Positions 41,214 to 51,127 of a stretch of DNA of 64,000 nt are shown one piece after another. The position numbers and the translations under genes were made by a program. The notes beneath the pieces were generated by a model. The model was given only the letters and a program-made list of their open reading frames with translations. It had not been told where the DNA came from and searched no databases. Positions within the stretch are counted from its first letter, which is position 1; each line of letters opens with the position of its first letter. Source of the stretch: Brevundimonas sp. (GTDB lineage: Bacteria; Pseudomonadota; Alphaproteobacteria; Caulobacterales; Caulobacteraceae); contig QFQU01000013.1 in NCBI GenBank assembly GCA_003248965.1, forward strand, positions 1 to 64,000. Direction: 5' to 3'.

Positions 41214-42599
41214 TCAACCGGCGTAGCGTCGCTTCAGCATGGCGTAGCAGGCGCGCAGGGCTTGCGCCTCGCCGCCCTCGGGGAAACCGGGGCGGGCGCG
41301 CGGGTTCCAGGCGAAGATGTCCATATGGGCCCAGACGCCCGTGGTCGGCGCGAACTTTTGCAGGAACAGGGCCGCCGTCACCGATCCGGCCTGAGCCCAG
41401 GCCGAGGAGTCGTTCTTCATGTCCGCGATCTCGGTGTCGAGCGCGGCGCGATAGCCGGGCCACAAGGGCATCCGCCACAAGGGATCGCGCACCGCCACGG
41501 CGGCCGCCAGCAGATCGGCGGCCAGAGCCTCGTCGTCGGTATAAAGCGGCGGCAGATCCGGCCCCAGGGCGATCCGCGCCGCCCCGGTCAGGGTGGCGAA
41601 GTCCAGCGTCAGGTCGGGTTCATGCTCGCCCGCCCGCGTCAGGGCGTCGGCCAGGATCAGCCGGCCCTCGGCGTCCGTATTGCCGATCTCGATCGTCAGA
41701 CCCTTGCGGCTGTTCAGGATGTCGCCGGGACGGAAGGCGTCGCCCGACACCGCATTCTCCACCGCCGCCACGACGACGATCAGCCGCACCGGCAGGTCCG
41801 CCTGCATCACCAGCCGAGCCAGCGCCAGGGCGTGGGCCGAACCGCCCATGTCCTTCTTCATGTTGCGCATGCCGGCGGCGGGCTTCAGGTCCAGCCCGCC
41901 GGTGTCGAACACCACCCCCTTGCCGACCAGGGCGACCAGCGGCAGGTCGGTGCGGTCCAGCTTCCAGCCGATCTCGATCAGGCGTGGCGCCCGGTGCGGA
42001 GCGGCGGCGCGGCCGACAGCGTGGACCGCGGGATAGTTCTCGTCCAGCAAGGCGTCGCCGGTCGTGACCGTGATCGCGGCGCCCGCGCTCTCGGCGATCT
42101 CGCGGGCGATGGTCTCGATCTGCAGCGGCCCCATGTCGGCCGCCGGCGTGTCCACCATTTCGCGCGCCAGGGCGCAGGCCGCGACGATGCGCGACGCCTC
42201 GGCCCCATCCATTCCGGCGGGCGCGACCAGCCGCACGGGCGCCGTCTCGGGCCGGGCCTTGTAACGGTCGAAGACATAGGTCCCTAAAAGGAAGGCCAGG
42301 GCCGCCTGGCCGGCCGCCTCCTCGTCGAGGTCCAGCCGGTAGAGGCCGCCCGGAAGTCGCGTCGACAGCCCCCGCACGCTCATGGGATCGAAGGCCGCCC
42401 CCGCGCCGACCAGCACCTGATCGACCCCGCCTTCGGCGTCCGGCACGACCAGAACCTGACCGGCCTTGCCCTCGAACCCGTTCAGCGCCGCCCACCGACC
42501 GGCCGCGCCCTCCAGCGCCTGGCCCGACGCCGCGACGCGGATGGGGACCGCCGTCTCCCCCGTATCGGCGGCGACCAGCAGCGGATGAAGCAAGGACAT
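41214..42599 (-). CDS. Leucyl aminopeptidase family protein (M17)
   Basis: A 461-residue di-zinc aminopeptidase. The catalytic C-terminal domain holds the metal-binding segments VGKGVVFDTGGLDLKP near residue 222 and NTDAEGRLILADAL near 305 (metal ligands and the catalytic arginine), plus NMKKDMGGSA. The N-terminal domain is more divergent, which fits the PepB/LAP-like subgroup rather than classical PepA. The ATG at 42599 gives the canonical start MSLLHPLLVAA; upstream in-frame codons to 42710 are not supported. It trims peptides in the cytoplasm. Confidence 0.9.
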   Translation of the reverse strand: MSLLHPLLVAADTGETAVPIRVAASGQALEGAAGRWAALNGFEGKAGQVLVVPDAEGGVDQVLVGAGAAFDPMSVRGLSTRLPGGLYRLDLDEEAAGQAALAFLLGTYVFDRYKARPETAPVRLVAPAGMDGAEASRIVAACALAREMVDTPAADMGPLQIETIAREIAESAGAAITVTTGDALLDENYPAVHAVGRAAAPHRAPRLIEIGWKLDRTDLPLVALVGKGVVFDTGGLDLKPAAGMRNMKKDMGGSAHALALARLVMQADLPVRLIVVVAAVENAVSGDAFRPGDILNSRKGLTIEIGNTDAEGRLILADALTRAGEHEPDLTLDFATLTGAARIALGPDLPPLYTDDEALAADLLAAAVAVRDPLWRMPLWPGYRAALDTEIADMKNDSSAWAQAGSVTAALFLQKFAPTTGVWAHMDIFAWNPRARPGFPEGGEAQALRACYAMLKRRYAG

Positions 42600-42682
42600 G
42601 ACGGACCTCGAAACGCGGTTAACGATCGGTTGACGCGAACAGGCGATTCTAGGGGCGACCGAGGACCGTCTGGACCTGAACC

Positions 42683-43492
42683 ATGTCGCCCATGCCCGCC
42701 CTTCTCGCAACCACCGCCCTGATGTTCCTGTCCGCCGGTCCGTCCCTGGCGGCCGGACCGGAGTCGGCGCAGACCACGACGGCCCCGGCGGTCCGTACGC
42801 CCGCCTCGGCCCAGACCCGCGCCGCCTATGATCGGATGGACGCCCTGTCGCGCTCGGTCTTCTGGGCCAACGAACAGGAGATCGACCCCGCCGACCCCGT
42901 CGCCGGGGTCAGGCTGGCCCAGGCGCTGCGCGAACTGGGCCGCTACGACCAGGCGGCCGAGGCGGCGCAGGCCACCCTGACCGTCCAGCCCGCCAATCTG
43001 GAGGCCATGCTGGAACTGGGGCGCGCCCATATCGCGCGCGGCCAGGCCTTCTACGGCGTCGCCCCGCTGGAGCAGGCCCGCGCCCTGGCGCCGCGTGACT
43101 GGCGCCCCTGGTCGCTGCTGGGCGTCGCCTATGAACAGGTCAACCGCTTCGACGACGCCCGCGCCGCCTGGAACCAGGCCCTGGCCCTGTCGCCCGACAA
43201 TCCCGACGTCCTGACCAACGCCGCCATGGCCGCCATGACCCACGGCGATGCGCCGGGCGCCGAGGCCCTGCTGCGTCGCGCCGCCGCCCAGCCGACCGCC
43301 TCGGGCCAGGTGCGCCAGAACCTGGCCATGGCGCTGGGCCTCCAGGGCAAGATGGGCGAAGCCGAACAGATCCTGCGCCGTGAGCTGCCGCCCGATCAGG
43401 CCGAGCGGAACCTGAGCTGGCTGCGCGCGCGCGGCGGAATCGGCGCCGCCTCGACCGACACGGCCCGCACCTGGAATTCGCTGGGCGGCTGA
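42683..43492 (+). CDS. Secreted tetratricopeptide repeat protein
   Basis: A 269-residue protein with a signal peptide (MPALLATTALMFLSAGPSLAAG) and at least four TPR-like helices pairs: VRLAQALRELGRYDQAAEAAQATL, LEAMLELGRAHIARGQAFYGVAPLEQA, WSLLGVAYEQVNRFDDARAAWNQALAL and VLTNAAMAAMTHGDAPGAEALLR. The repeat pattern matches periplasmic Tad-associated TPR proteins in alphaproteobacteria, though no Tad/Flp genes are adjacent. It is divergent from the M17 peptidase. Probably a periplasmic scaffold. Confidence 0.85.
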   Translation: MSPMPALLATTALMFLSAGPSLAAGPESAQTTTAPAVRTPASAQTRAAYDRMDALSRSVFWANEQEIDPADPVAGVRLAQALRELGRYDQAAEAAQATLTVQPANLEAMLELGRAHIARGQAFYGVAPLEQARALAPRDWRPWSLLGVAYEQVNRFDDARAAWNQALALSPDNPDVLTNAAMAAMTHGDAPGAEALLRRAAAQPTASGQVRQNLAMALGLQGKMGEAEQILRRELPPDQAERNLSWLRARGGIGAASTDTARTWNSLGG

Positions 43493-43632
43493 GCTGTCCA
43501 CCTTCCCCTGGCTCGCCCGCCGTTCTCGCAATGCGCTGCGGGAACAGGGCGCGACGCCTGTCCCGAAGGGCCAGGATCCTCGACGCTTTTCATCGGGTCT
43601 GTTAGTCGCTCCTGAATGGTAGGGACAATCTC

Positions 43633-44679
43633 TTGAAATCACTTCTCCGATTTCTGCGCGCGCCTCTGGACCCGATTCGGAAATATCAGCGCCTTCGGTC
43701 CGATACTCGCACACGTATCCGGCGCATCGAGACGATGGTCGAGCAGATGTCGGTTCAGCTTCAGGAAACGAATGTCGTGCTCCGCGACCTGGCCGTGCCG
43801 AGAGACGAGCTTTGGCGGGGCAAGCCGGACATGGTCGATGGAAGCCCGGCGAGCCGGGTTTTCGACCGTTCCGCTGTTTGCCGGCAGAACGATTTCGACC
43901 AACCCTATTTCGCCTATTGGACCAGAAGACTTGCGGAACCCCTGCGCTATCACCGTAAGGTGTGGGAGTTCGTCTTCATCGTTCAATCGCTTTGGGAGCG
44001 TGGAGCGATTAGGCCTGGCGCGCGGGGGCTCGGCTTTGGCGTGGGACAGGAACCGCTCAGCGCGCTTTTCGCCTCCGAAGGCTGCCTGATCGTCGCGACG
44101 GACATGACGCGCCAGCAGGCGATCGAATCGGGTTGGGCCGCCACCAATCAACACGCCGACGATCTCGCCGCGCTGCGTCGTCCCTTTTGCGCCGACGATG
44201 TCTTCGACGCGAACGTCAGTTTCGAACACTGCGACATGAACGCCGTGTCCGACCATCTCGTCGATTTCGACTTCTGCTGGTCGGCGTGCGCCCTGGAGCA
44301 TCTGGGCTCCATCGCCGATGGCCTGTCGTTCGTCGAACGCTCGCTCGACTGTGTGAAACCAGGGGGACTGGTGGTGCATACCACCGAATACAATTTCAGT
44401 TCGAACGACCGCACCGTCGATCACGCGGACACGGTCCTGTTTCGCGAACGGGACCTCAGGGCGTTGGCGGCTCGCCTGGAGGCGCAGGGCCACTGGGTGG
44501 CGCCCCTGGATCTCGATCCGGGCGACCGCCCGGTCGATCGTTATGTAGACATGGCGCCCTACAGGGATCAGCCGCACCTGAAAGTCGCCTTACGGGGGTT
44601 CGGAGCCACTTCGGTCGGGCTCATCATCCGCCGGTCCGACGTTTCCTGCCGACCGATTCACGAAACGGAGCTCGCGTGA
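43633..44679 (+). CDS. Class I SAM-dependent methyltransferase with N-terminal coiled coil
   Basis: A 348-residue protein. The first ~50 residues form a basic leader and coiled coil (TRTRIRRIETMVEQMSVQLQETNVVLRDLAV). A Rossmann-type methyltransferase domain follows: GARGLGFGVGQEPLSALFASEG (motif I region, near residue 135) and DFCWSACALEHLGSIADGLSFVERSLDCVKPGGLVVHTTEYNFSSND (motifs IV-VI, near 215). The segment is less GC-rich than its neighbours, with more varied codons, consistent with transfer. It is coupled to the next gene (stop TGA overlaps its GTG start). The target is probably a sugar or lipid of a surface glycan. Confidence 0.8.
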   Translation: MKSLLRFLRAPLDPIRKYQRLRSDTRTRIRRIETMVEQMSVQLQETNVVLRDLAVPRDELWRGKPDMVDGSPASRVFDRSAVCRQNDFDQPYFAYWTRRLAEPLRYHRKVWEFVFIVQSLWERGAIRPGARGLGFGVGQEPLSALFASEGCLIVATDMTRQQAIESGWAATNQHADDLAALRRPFCADDVFDANVSFEHCDMNAVSDHLVDFDFCWSACALEHLGSIADGLSFVERSLDCVKPGGLVVHTTEYNFSSNDRTVDHADTVLFRERDLRALAARLEAQGHWVAPLDLDPGDRPVDRYVDMAPYRDQPHLKVALRGFGATSVGLIIRRSDVSCRPIHETELA

Positions 44680-45572
44680 ACATTCGTCATATCCGTCAGA
44701 GGCTGGGCAGGCTTGTTCGTAGGCGGAAGCCTGCCAGTCCGGCGGCGGATGTCCGGCGCGCGCGGCGAGGGGGAAAGGGAGACTATTTCTACCTCGGGCC
44801 CGACCTGGCGCTCAAGCGTCTGTGCAACGGTCTGCTTCTGTATGTGGACCCGCAGGACGAACAGATCAGCGCCAACATCATCGCAGACGGGTTCTGGGAA
44901 ACCTGGGTTCATGCCGTGGTGCAGGGCATTGTTCGGCCTGGAGACCGTATCCTCGAGATCGGAGGCAACGTCGGCTATTATACGATCGCAATGGCCGCGC
45001 TGGCCGGCTCGAAGGGTTCCGTCACGGTTCTGGAAGGCAATCCGCGCCTCGCGGGTCTGATCGAAAAATCTGTGCGGCTGAACGGCTTCGACCACCGCGT
45101 CCAAGTCGTCGCCAAGGCCGCGCTCGACGCGCCAGGCGAGATCGACTTCGTCACATCGCGCATCTTCTCCGGCGGCGGCTTCGTTTCGCAGTGGGACCTT
45201 CGCCCCTATGAGGACACGGTCGTCCTCAAGGTTCCGGCCGTACGGCTCGACGACATCGTCACCGAACCCGTCGATCTCATAAGAATCGATGCTGAAGGCT
45301 CGGAGCCTCTCATCCTTAAGGGCGCGGAAAGGCTGCTAAGGGAAAACGCCGATATCACGATCATAATGGAATGGAGCCCGATCCAGATCGCCGCACGCAC
45401 CCCGCTCGAAACCTTCCTAAACTGGCTGACGAGCTTTGGCTTCAAGGCTTGGCGCATCACTCACGACGGCCGGATCGAGCCGATCGAGATGGATGTCTTG
45501 TCCGAAACAGCCGCCTGTGACTTGGTTCTGTCCCGAAAGGCGTCGATTCTGCCTAAGCGATACGTTGCTTAG
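44676..45572 (+). CDS. FkbM-family methyltransferase
   Basis: A 298-residue methyltransferase starting at a GTG that overlaps the previous stop. The FkbM domain has motif I ILEIGGNVGYYTIAMAALAGSKGSVTVLEGNP near residue 90, then LIRIDAEGSEPLILKGAERLL near 205, the typical VxxDxEG segment. The N-terminus is basic and short. FkbM enzymes methylate hydroxyl groups of sugars or peptides; with its partner this pair probably decorates a polysaccharide. A second FkbM gene is in the polysaccharide locus at 62.9 kb. The codon usage resembles that of the preceding gene more than that of the flanking housekeeping genes. Confidence 0.85.
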   Translation: MNIRHIRQRLGRLVRRRKPASPAADVRRARRGGKGDYFYLGPDLALKRLCNGLLLYVDPQDEQISANIIADGFWETWVHAVVQGIVRPGDRILEIGGNVGYYTIAMAALAGSKGSVTVLEGNPRLAGLIEKSVRLNGFDHRVQVVAKAALDAPGEIDFVTSRIFSGGGFVSQWDLRPYEDTVVLKVPAVRLDDIVTEPVDLIRIDAEGSEPLILKGAERLLRENADITIIMEWSPIQIAARTPLETFLNWLTSFGFKAWRITHDGRIEPIEMDVLSETAACDLVLSRKASILPKRYVA

Positions 45573-45574
45573 GC
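45551..45574. terminator. Hairpin at the end of the FkbM gene
   Basis: Perfect inverted repeat GCCTAAGC / GCTTAGGC with an eight-base loop; the stop codon TAG (45570-45572) lies inside the right arm. There is no T tract, so it may instead be a mobile-element scar or mRNA-stabilising stem. Confidence 0.45.
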
Positions 45575-45659
45575 GTTGGATCCGAGACATCGTTCCGACC
45601 TTGGAGCCAAACCGCCTCAAGCGGTTTCACATCGCGGCTCCCCGCCCTATCTTTCGCCC

Positions 45660-46115
45660 ATGATCGACGATCTCTACAGCGCGCGCATCCTGACGCTTGC
45701 GGCGAATCTGCCGCACGCGGGCCGCCTGGCCGCGCCGGACGGGACCGGCGAACGGGTCGCCAAGCTGTGCGGCTCGCGCGCCACGGTCGATGTCGTGCTG
45801 GACGACCAGGGCTGCATCGCCGGCTTCGCCCAGGACGTGAAGGCCTGCGCCCTGGGTCAGGCCGCCGCCGGGGTGCTGGGCCAGCACGTCATCGGCGCCT
45901 CGGTCGAGGATGTCCAGGAGGCCCGCGACGCCATGATCGCCATGCTAAAGTCCGGCGGCGACGGCCCGACCGGCCGTTTCGAGGATTTGCGCCTGCTGAA
46001 ACAGGTCGCCGCCTATCCCGCCCGCCACGCCTCGACCCTGGTCTCGCTGGAGGCGACGCTGGAGGCCGTCAACGCGGCGCTTGTGGCGCGAACTCGTCTC
46101 GCCGGCGCGGCCTGA
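45660..46115 (+). CDS. Iron-sulfur cluster assembly scaffold (IscU/NifU-like)
   Basis: A 151-residue protein of the NifU N-terminal/IscU family. It begins MIDDLYSARILTLAANLPHAGRL. Cluster-binding cysteines are in VAKLCGSRATVDVV near residue 38 and VKACALGQAAAGVLG near 64; the third conserved cysteine of IscU (in the C-terminal part) is not visible, so it belongs to the two-cysteine SUF-like subgroup common in alphaproteobacteria. The start at 45660 is the first ATG with the family N-terminus. It lies 80 bases upstream of yidD. Confidence 0.82.
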   Translation: MIDDLYSARILTLAANLPHAGRLAAPDGTGERVAKLCGSRATVDVVLDDQGCIAGFAQDVKACALGQAAAGVLGQHVIGASVEDVQEARDAMIAMLKSGGDGPTGRFEDLRLLKQVAAYPARHASTLVSLEATLEAVNAALVARTRLAGAA

Positions 46116-46195
46116 AGGGCTCCGACCGGTTGATCCCCCTGCTGCAACAGGGGATAAGCGCGGCGAACCCATCCAGCCCCCGGCGAAGGGACGCG

Positions 46196-46432
46196 ATGTC
46201 TCTCTATGAACGTGGCGTCCGCGCGGCCCATCGGGGCTACAAGCTGACGCTGTCTCCCCTGATCGGCCAGCAGTGCCGGTTTCTGCCGACCTGTTCGGAC
46301 TATGGGCGCGACGCCCTGATCCAGCACGGTCCGCTCAAGGGGGGATGGCTCACCGCGCGGCGCCTCTGTAAATGCCACCCCTTCGGAGGGTCGGGTTACG
46401 ACCCCGTCCCGCCTGCAAAGACGAAACCATGA
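46196..46432 (+). CDS. yidD: Membrane protein insertion efficiency factor YidD
   Basis: A 78-residue peripheral membrane protein that helps YidC-dependent insertion. The conserved cysteine block CRFLPTCSDYGRDAL is near residue 27 and KCHPFGGSGYDPVP ends the protein. YidD is normally near rpmH/rnpA; here it is coupled to thrS, whose ATG overlaps its stop by 4 bases. The size is typical. Confidence 0.93.
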   Translation: MSLYERGVRAAHRGYKLTLSPLIGQQCRFLPTCSDYGRDALIQHGPLKGGWLTARRLCKCHPFGGSGYDPVPPAKTKP

Positions 46433-48360
46433 TCGAACTGAAATTTCCCGACGGCGCCGTGCGACAGTATCCGGTCGGTTCCACCGGCCGCGACGTCGCC
46501 GCCGCCATCTCCCCCTCCCTGGCCAAGAAGGCGGCCCTGGTGGTCTGGAACGGCCAGCAACGCGACCTGGACCGCGTCATCGACGGCGATGGCGACTTCC
46601 GCCTGTTGATGCGCGACGACCCCGAGGCGCTGGAAACCATCCGTCACGACGCCGCCCACGTCCTGGCCCAGGCGGTGCAGGAGCTGTATCCGGACGTCCA
46701 GGTGACGATCGGTCCGGCCATCGAGGACGGCTTCTATTACGACTTCGCCCGCGCCGAGCCCTTCTCCACCGACGACTTCCCCAAGATCGAAAAGAAGATG
46801 GCCGAGATCGTGGATCGTGGCGCTCCTCTTGAACGCCAGGTCTGGAACCGCGACGAGGCCATCGCCCATTTCGAAAGGATCGGCGAGACCTACAAGGCCG
46901 AACTGATCCGCGACCTGCCCGACACTGAAACGATCACCGTCTACAAACAGGGCGAATGGGCCGACCTGTGCCGGGGGCCGCACTTCCCGACCACCAAATT
47001 CGTCGGCAAGGCCTTCAAGCTGACCAAGCTGGCCGGCGCCTATTGGCGGGGCGACAGCAACCGCGCCCAGCTGCAGCGCATCTATGGCACGGCCTGGGCC
47101 AACCAGGCCGATCTCGACGCCTATCTGCAGCGGCTGGAAGAGGCCGAGAAGCGCGACCACCGCAAGCTGGGCCGCGCGATGGAGCTGTTCCATATGCAGG
47201 AAGAGGGCCGGGGAATGGTCTTCTGGCATCCCAAGGGCTGGGTCCTGTGGCGCGTGCTGGAGGCCTATATGCGCCGCCGCCTGGACGCGGCCGGCTATGT
47301 CGAGGTCAAGACGCCCCAGGTGCTGGACCGGAAATTCTGGGAACAGAGCGGCCACTGGGACAAGTATCGTCCGAACATGTTCGTCTGCGAGACGGTCGAG
47401 GGCGAGACCCTTTCGCTCAAGCCGATGAACTGCCCCGGCCACGTCCAGATCTTCGACCAGGGCCAGCGATCCTATCGCGAACTGCCGCTGCGCATGGCCG
47501 AGTTCGGCGCCTGCCACCGCTATGAGCCGTCGGGTTCGCTGCACGGCCTGATGCGGGTGCGCGGCTTCACCCAGGACGACGCCCACATCTTCTGCCGCGA
47601 GGACCAGATCGTCGAGGAGACGGCGGAGTTCATCAAACTGGCCCGCAGCGTCCACGCCGACCTCGGCATGGAGACGGCCTACATCAGCCTGGGCACCCGA
47701 CCCGAGAACCGCGCCGGCACGGACGAGTTCTGGGACAAGGCCGAGGCCCTGATGCTTGAGGCCGCCCGCGCCGCCGGGACCGAGCCGGTCGTGACCGAGG
47801 GCGACGGCGCCTTCTACGCGCCCAAGCTGGACTTCATCGTCAAGGACGCCATCGGCCGTGAATGGACCTGCGGCACGATCCAGTTGGACTATGTCCTGCC
47901 GGAAAGGCTCAATGCTACGTACATCGCCGAGGACGGCCAGAAGCACCGACCCGTCATGCTGCACCGCGCGATCCTGGGATCGTTCGAGCGGTTCATCGGC
48001 ATCATGATCGAGAACTACGCCGGCGCCTTCCCCCTGTGGCTGGCCCCGACCCAAGCCGTGGTGGCCACCATCACCTCCGACGCGGACGGCTATGCCGAAG
48101 AGGTGGCGGCCCGGTTCCGGGCGGCAGGCCTGCGGGTGGAGACGGACCTGCGCAACGAGAAGATCAACTACAAGATCCGCGAACACTCGGTCGGCAAGGT
48201 CCCCGCCATCGCGGTGGTCGGTCGCAAGGAGGCCGAGGAAGGCAAGGTCGCCCTCCGCCGCCTGGGCAGCCAGGCCCAGACCATCGTCACGATCGAGGAA
48301 GCAATCGCCCTCCTGACCGAGGAGGCGACGCCGCCCGACCTGAAGCGGCTGAACGCTTAG
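46429..48360 (+). CDS. thrS: Threonyl-tRNA synthetase
   Basis: Class II aminoacyl-tRNA synthetase, 643 residues. An N-terminal TGS domain (IELKFPDGAVRQYPVGSTGRDVA, residues 2-60) is followed by the editing domain with HDAAHVLAQAVQELYP near 72, the catalytic core containing MNCPGHVQIF (zinc cysteine region, near 335) and the C-terminal anticodon-binding domain. The start overlaps the yidD stop. The frame is complete. Confidence 0.97.
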   Translation: MIELKFPDGAVRQYPVGSTGRDVAAAISPSLAKKAALVVWNGQQRDLDRVIDGDGDFRLLMRDDPEALETIRHDAAHVLAQAVQELYPDVQVTIGPAIEDGFYYDFARAEPFSTDDFPKIEKKMAEIVDRGAPLERQVWNRDEAIAHFERIGETYKAELIRDLPDTETITVYKQGEWADLCRGPHFPTTKFVGKAFKLTKLAGAYWRGDSNRAQLQRIYGTAWANQADLDAYLQRLEEAEKRDHRKLGRAMELFHMQEEGRGMVFWHPKGWVLWRVLEAYMRRRLDAAGYVEVKTPQVLDRKFWEQSGHWDKYRPNMFVCETVEGETLSLKPMNCPGHVQIFDQGQRSYRELPLRMAEFGACHRYEPSGSLHGLMRVRGFTQDDAHIFCREDQIVEETAEFIKLARSVHADLGMETAYISLGTRPENRAGTDEFWDKAEALMLEAARAAGTEPVVTEGDGAFYAPKLDFIVKDAIGREWTCGTIQLDYVLPERLNATYIAEDGQKHRPVMLHRAILGSFERFIGIMIENYAGAFPLWLAPTQAVVATITSDADGYAEEVAARFRAAGLRVETDLRNEKINYKIREHSVGKVPAIAVVGRKEAEEGKVALRRLGSQAQTIVTIEEAIALLTEEATPPDLKRLNA

Positions 48361-48377
48361 GCGCGCTCGAACACCTC

Positions 48378-48535
48378 TCCCTCCCCCTGCGGGGGAGGGT
48401 CGTCGCGCAGCGACGGGGTGGGGACGACCGGGCGAAACATCCCTGGCGGCCAAAACAAAAAGGTCGGGTGGGGCCTTGCCTTGCCGCCCCCACCCGACCT
48501 CGCTTTGCTCGGCCACCCTCCCCGAACGGGGAGGG
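48378..48535. repeat. Inverted pair of REP-like elements between thrS and dapD
   Basis: Left unit 48378-48423 (CCCTCCCCCTGCGGGGGAGGG then GTCGTCGCGCAGCGAC and GGGGTGGGG) and right unit 48487-48535, which on the minus strand has the same layout with CCCTCCCCGTTCGGGGAGGG then a GCGAGC-rich centre and GGTCGGGTGGGGG. Each unit is itself a hairpin. The pair separates two convergent operons and could end both transcripts. Confidence 0.85.
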
Positions 48536-48550
48536 AAAGGCTTCAGTCGA

Positions 48551-49416
<866 letters not shown>

Positions 49417-49420
<4 letters not shown>

Positions 49421-50076
49421 GCGGCGTCCTTGAGATTCAGGTCGGAGAGGAAGTCGAGAAGATCGGGGGCGACGATGTCGATGTGATCGCCCAGCGGTTT
49501 GCCGTGGCCGTCGCCGATCAGGATGGTGGTCATGCCCAGCGCCTTGGCCGGCTCCAGGTTCCGGGGCGTGTCCTCGAAGAAGGCGGCGCGGTGGGACTGG
49601 ATATCGAACCGCTCCAGCATCCGCCGGAAGGTCGCCGGATTGGGCTTGGGCGTCAGGTCGCCGTCCTCGATGGCGAAGACGCCTGCGAAACAGTCCGAAA
49701 TCCCGATCCGGTCCAGCACCCGATGCGCATAGTCGCGCGCGCCGTTGGTGAAGACGAAACATTGGCCCGGCAGGGCCTTCAACCGTTCGGCCAGACGTGG
49801 ATTCGGCTCCACCGAATCCAGCGGCACGTCATGCACTTCCTTCAGGAAACGGTCGGTGTCGACGGCGTAGTTGGCCATCAAGCCCGCCAGGGTCGTGCCG
49901 TGTTCGTCCAGAAACTGGCGCTGCATCACCGCCGCCTCGCCGGGCGCAAGGCCCACCGCCTCGACCACGAAGGCGTTGATCCGCGCCTGGACCAGCCGCA
50001 TCAGCCCCTGCTCGCGCGGGTACAGGGTGTCGTCCATGTCGAACACCCAGGCGTTTACGTGCGACAGGTCGATCAA
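49417..50076 (-). CDS. Pyrimidine 5'-nucleotidase-type HAD phosphatase
   Basis: A 219-residue HAD-superfamily phosphatase. The nucleophile motif is WVFDMDDTLYP near residue 13, motif II is VFTNGARDYA near 112, and the Lys motif and acidic motif are in LTPKPNPATF and AFFEDTPRNLEPAKALGM. It has the SDT1/PHM8-like cap and is annotated as pyrimidine 5'-nucleotidase. It overlaps both operon partners by 4 bases (dapD and argB). Confidence 0.9.
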
Positions 50077-51002
50077 GACGCCTTCACCAGGGTGCCGGCG
50101 CCGAACTCGGTGAACAACTCCACCAGCATGGCGTGCGGCCGCCGGCCGTCCAGGATGACCACGGCCTCGACGCCTGCGCGCACCGCCGCCATCGCCGTCT
50201 CCAGCTTGGGGATCATGCCGCCGGTGGCGACTCCGGTGTCGATCAGGTTCTGCGCCTCGTCCAGCGTCATCTGGCGGATGATCTCGCCGTCCGCGCCCTT
50301 GACCCCGGCGACGTCGGTCAGCAGCAGCATCCGCTTGGCGTTCAGCGATCCGGCGATGGCGCCCGCCACGGTGTCGGCGTTGACGTTGTAGGTCTGGCCG
50401 TCCTCGGCCACCCCGATCGGGGCGATGACCGGCACCCAGTCCTCGGTCTCCGACGCGATCAGTCCGGCGATCAGCTTGGGATCGACCTTGGTCGGTTCGC
50501 CGACGAAGCCCAGATCGACCTCGTGTTCGATCATGCTGTCGGGGTCGCGCTTGGTCCGGCGCGTCTTTTCGACCGTCAGCAGGCCCGCGTCCTTGCCCGA
50601 CAGGCCGACGCCGCGCACGTCCGCCTCCTTGCCGGCCATGGTGATCCAGTGGGCGATTTCCTTGTTCACCGCGCCCGACAGCACCATTTCGGCGACCTCC
50701 ATCGTCGCCGGATCGGTGACGCGCAGGCCGTCGACGAAGCTGGACTTGACCCCGGCCTTGTCCAGCATGGCGCTGATCTGCGGTCCGCCGCCGTGCACCA
50801 CGACCGGGTTCACCCCCATCAGCTTCAGCAACACGACATCGGCCGCGAACTGCTTGGCCACGGCGCTCTCGCCCATGGCGTGGCCGCCGTATTTGATGAC
50901 CACGGTCTTACGGTCATAGACCTGGATATAGGGCAGGGCCTCGGCGAGCGTCTTCGCCGTCTCCCAACTGCGTTCCTCGGACTGGCGCTCTGTTTCGTTC
51001 AT
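50073..51002 (-). CDS. argB: Acetylglutamate kinase
   Basis: Phosphorylates N-acetylglutamate in arginine synthesis, 309 residues. Amino acid kinase motifs: KYGGHAMGESAVAKQFAADVVLLKLMGVNPVVVHGGGPQI (residues 38-77), and AGSLNAKRMLLLTDVAGV near 230. The N-terminal ~25-residue helix (SEERSWETAKTLAEALPYIQVYDRK) is the type found in hexameric, arginine-inhibited enzymes. It is the first gene of the argB-HAD-dapD operon. Confidence 0.96.
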   Translation of the reverse strand: MNETERQSEERSWETAKTLAEALPYIQVYDRKTVVIKYGGHAMGESAVAKQFAADVVLLKLMGVNPVVVHGGGPQISAMLDKAGVKSSFVDGLRVTDPATMEVAEMVLSGAVNKEIAHWITMAGKEADVRGVGLSGKDAGLLTVEKTRRTKRDPDSMIEHEVDLGFVGEPTKVDPKLIAGLIASETEDWVPVIAPIGVAEDGQTYNVNADTVAGAIAGSLNAKRMLLLTDVAGVKGADGEIIRQMTLDEAQNLIDTGVATGGMIPKLETAMAAVRAGVEAVVILDGRRPHAMLVELFTEFGAGTLVKAS

Positions 51003-51127
51003 CGTGCGCGGGAAATAGCGGGGGACGGGGGTGAAGTCACGTGGGGAGATCGCCGACTGTGGCCAACCGGCGTTGACGGCGCCGATGGCAGCATCATCAT
51101 GACGCCAGTCAGCCCTCAGGACCCATC

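Noticed and set aside
43633..45572. Restriction-modification system
   Set aside because: Both methyltransferases are of small-molecule type (class I and FkbM) with no DNA-target motifs and no restriction endonuclease beside them.
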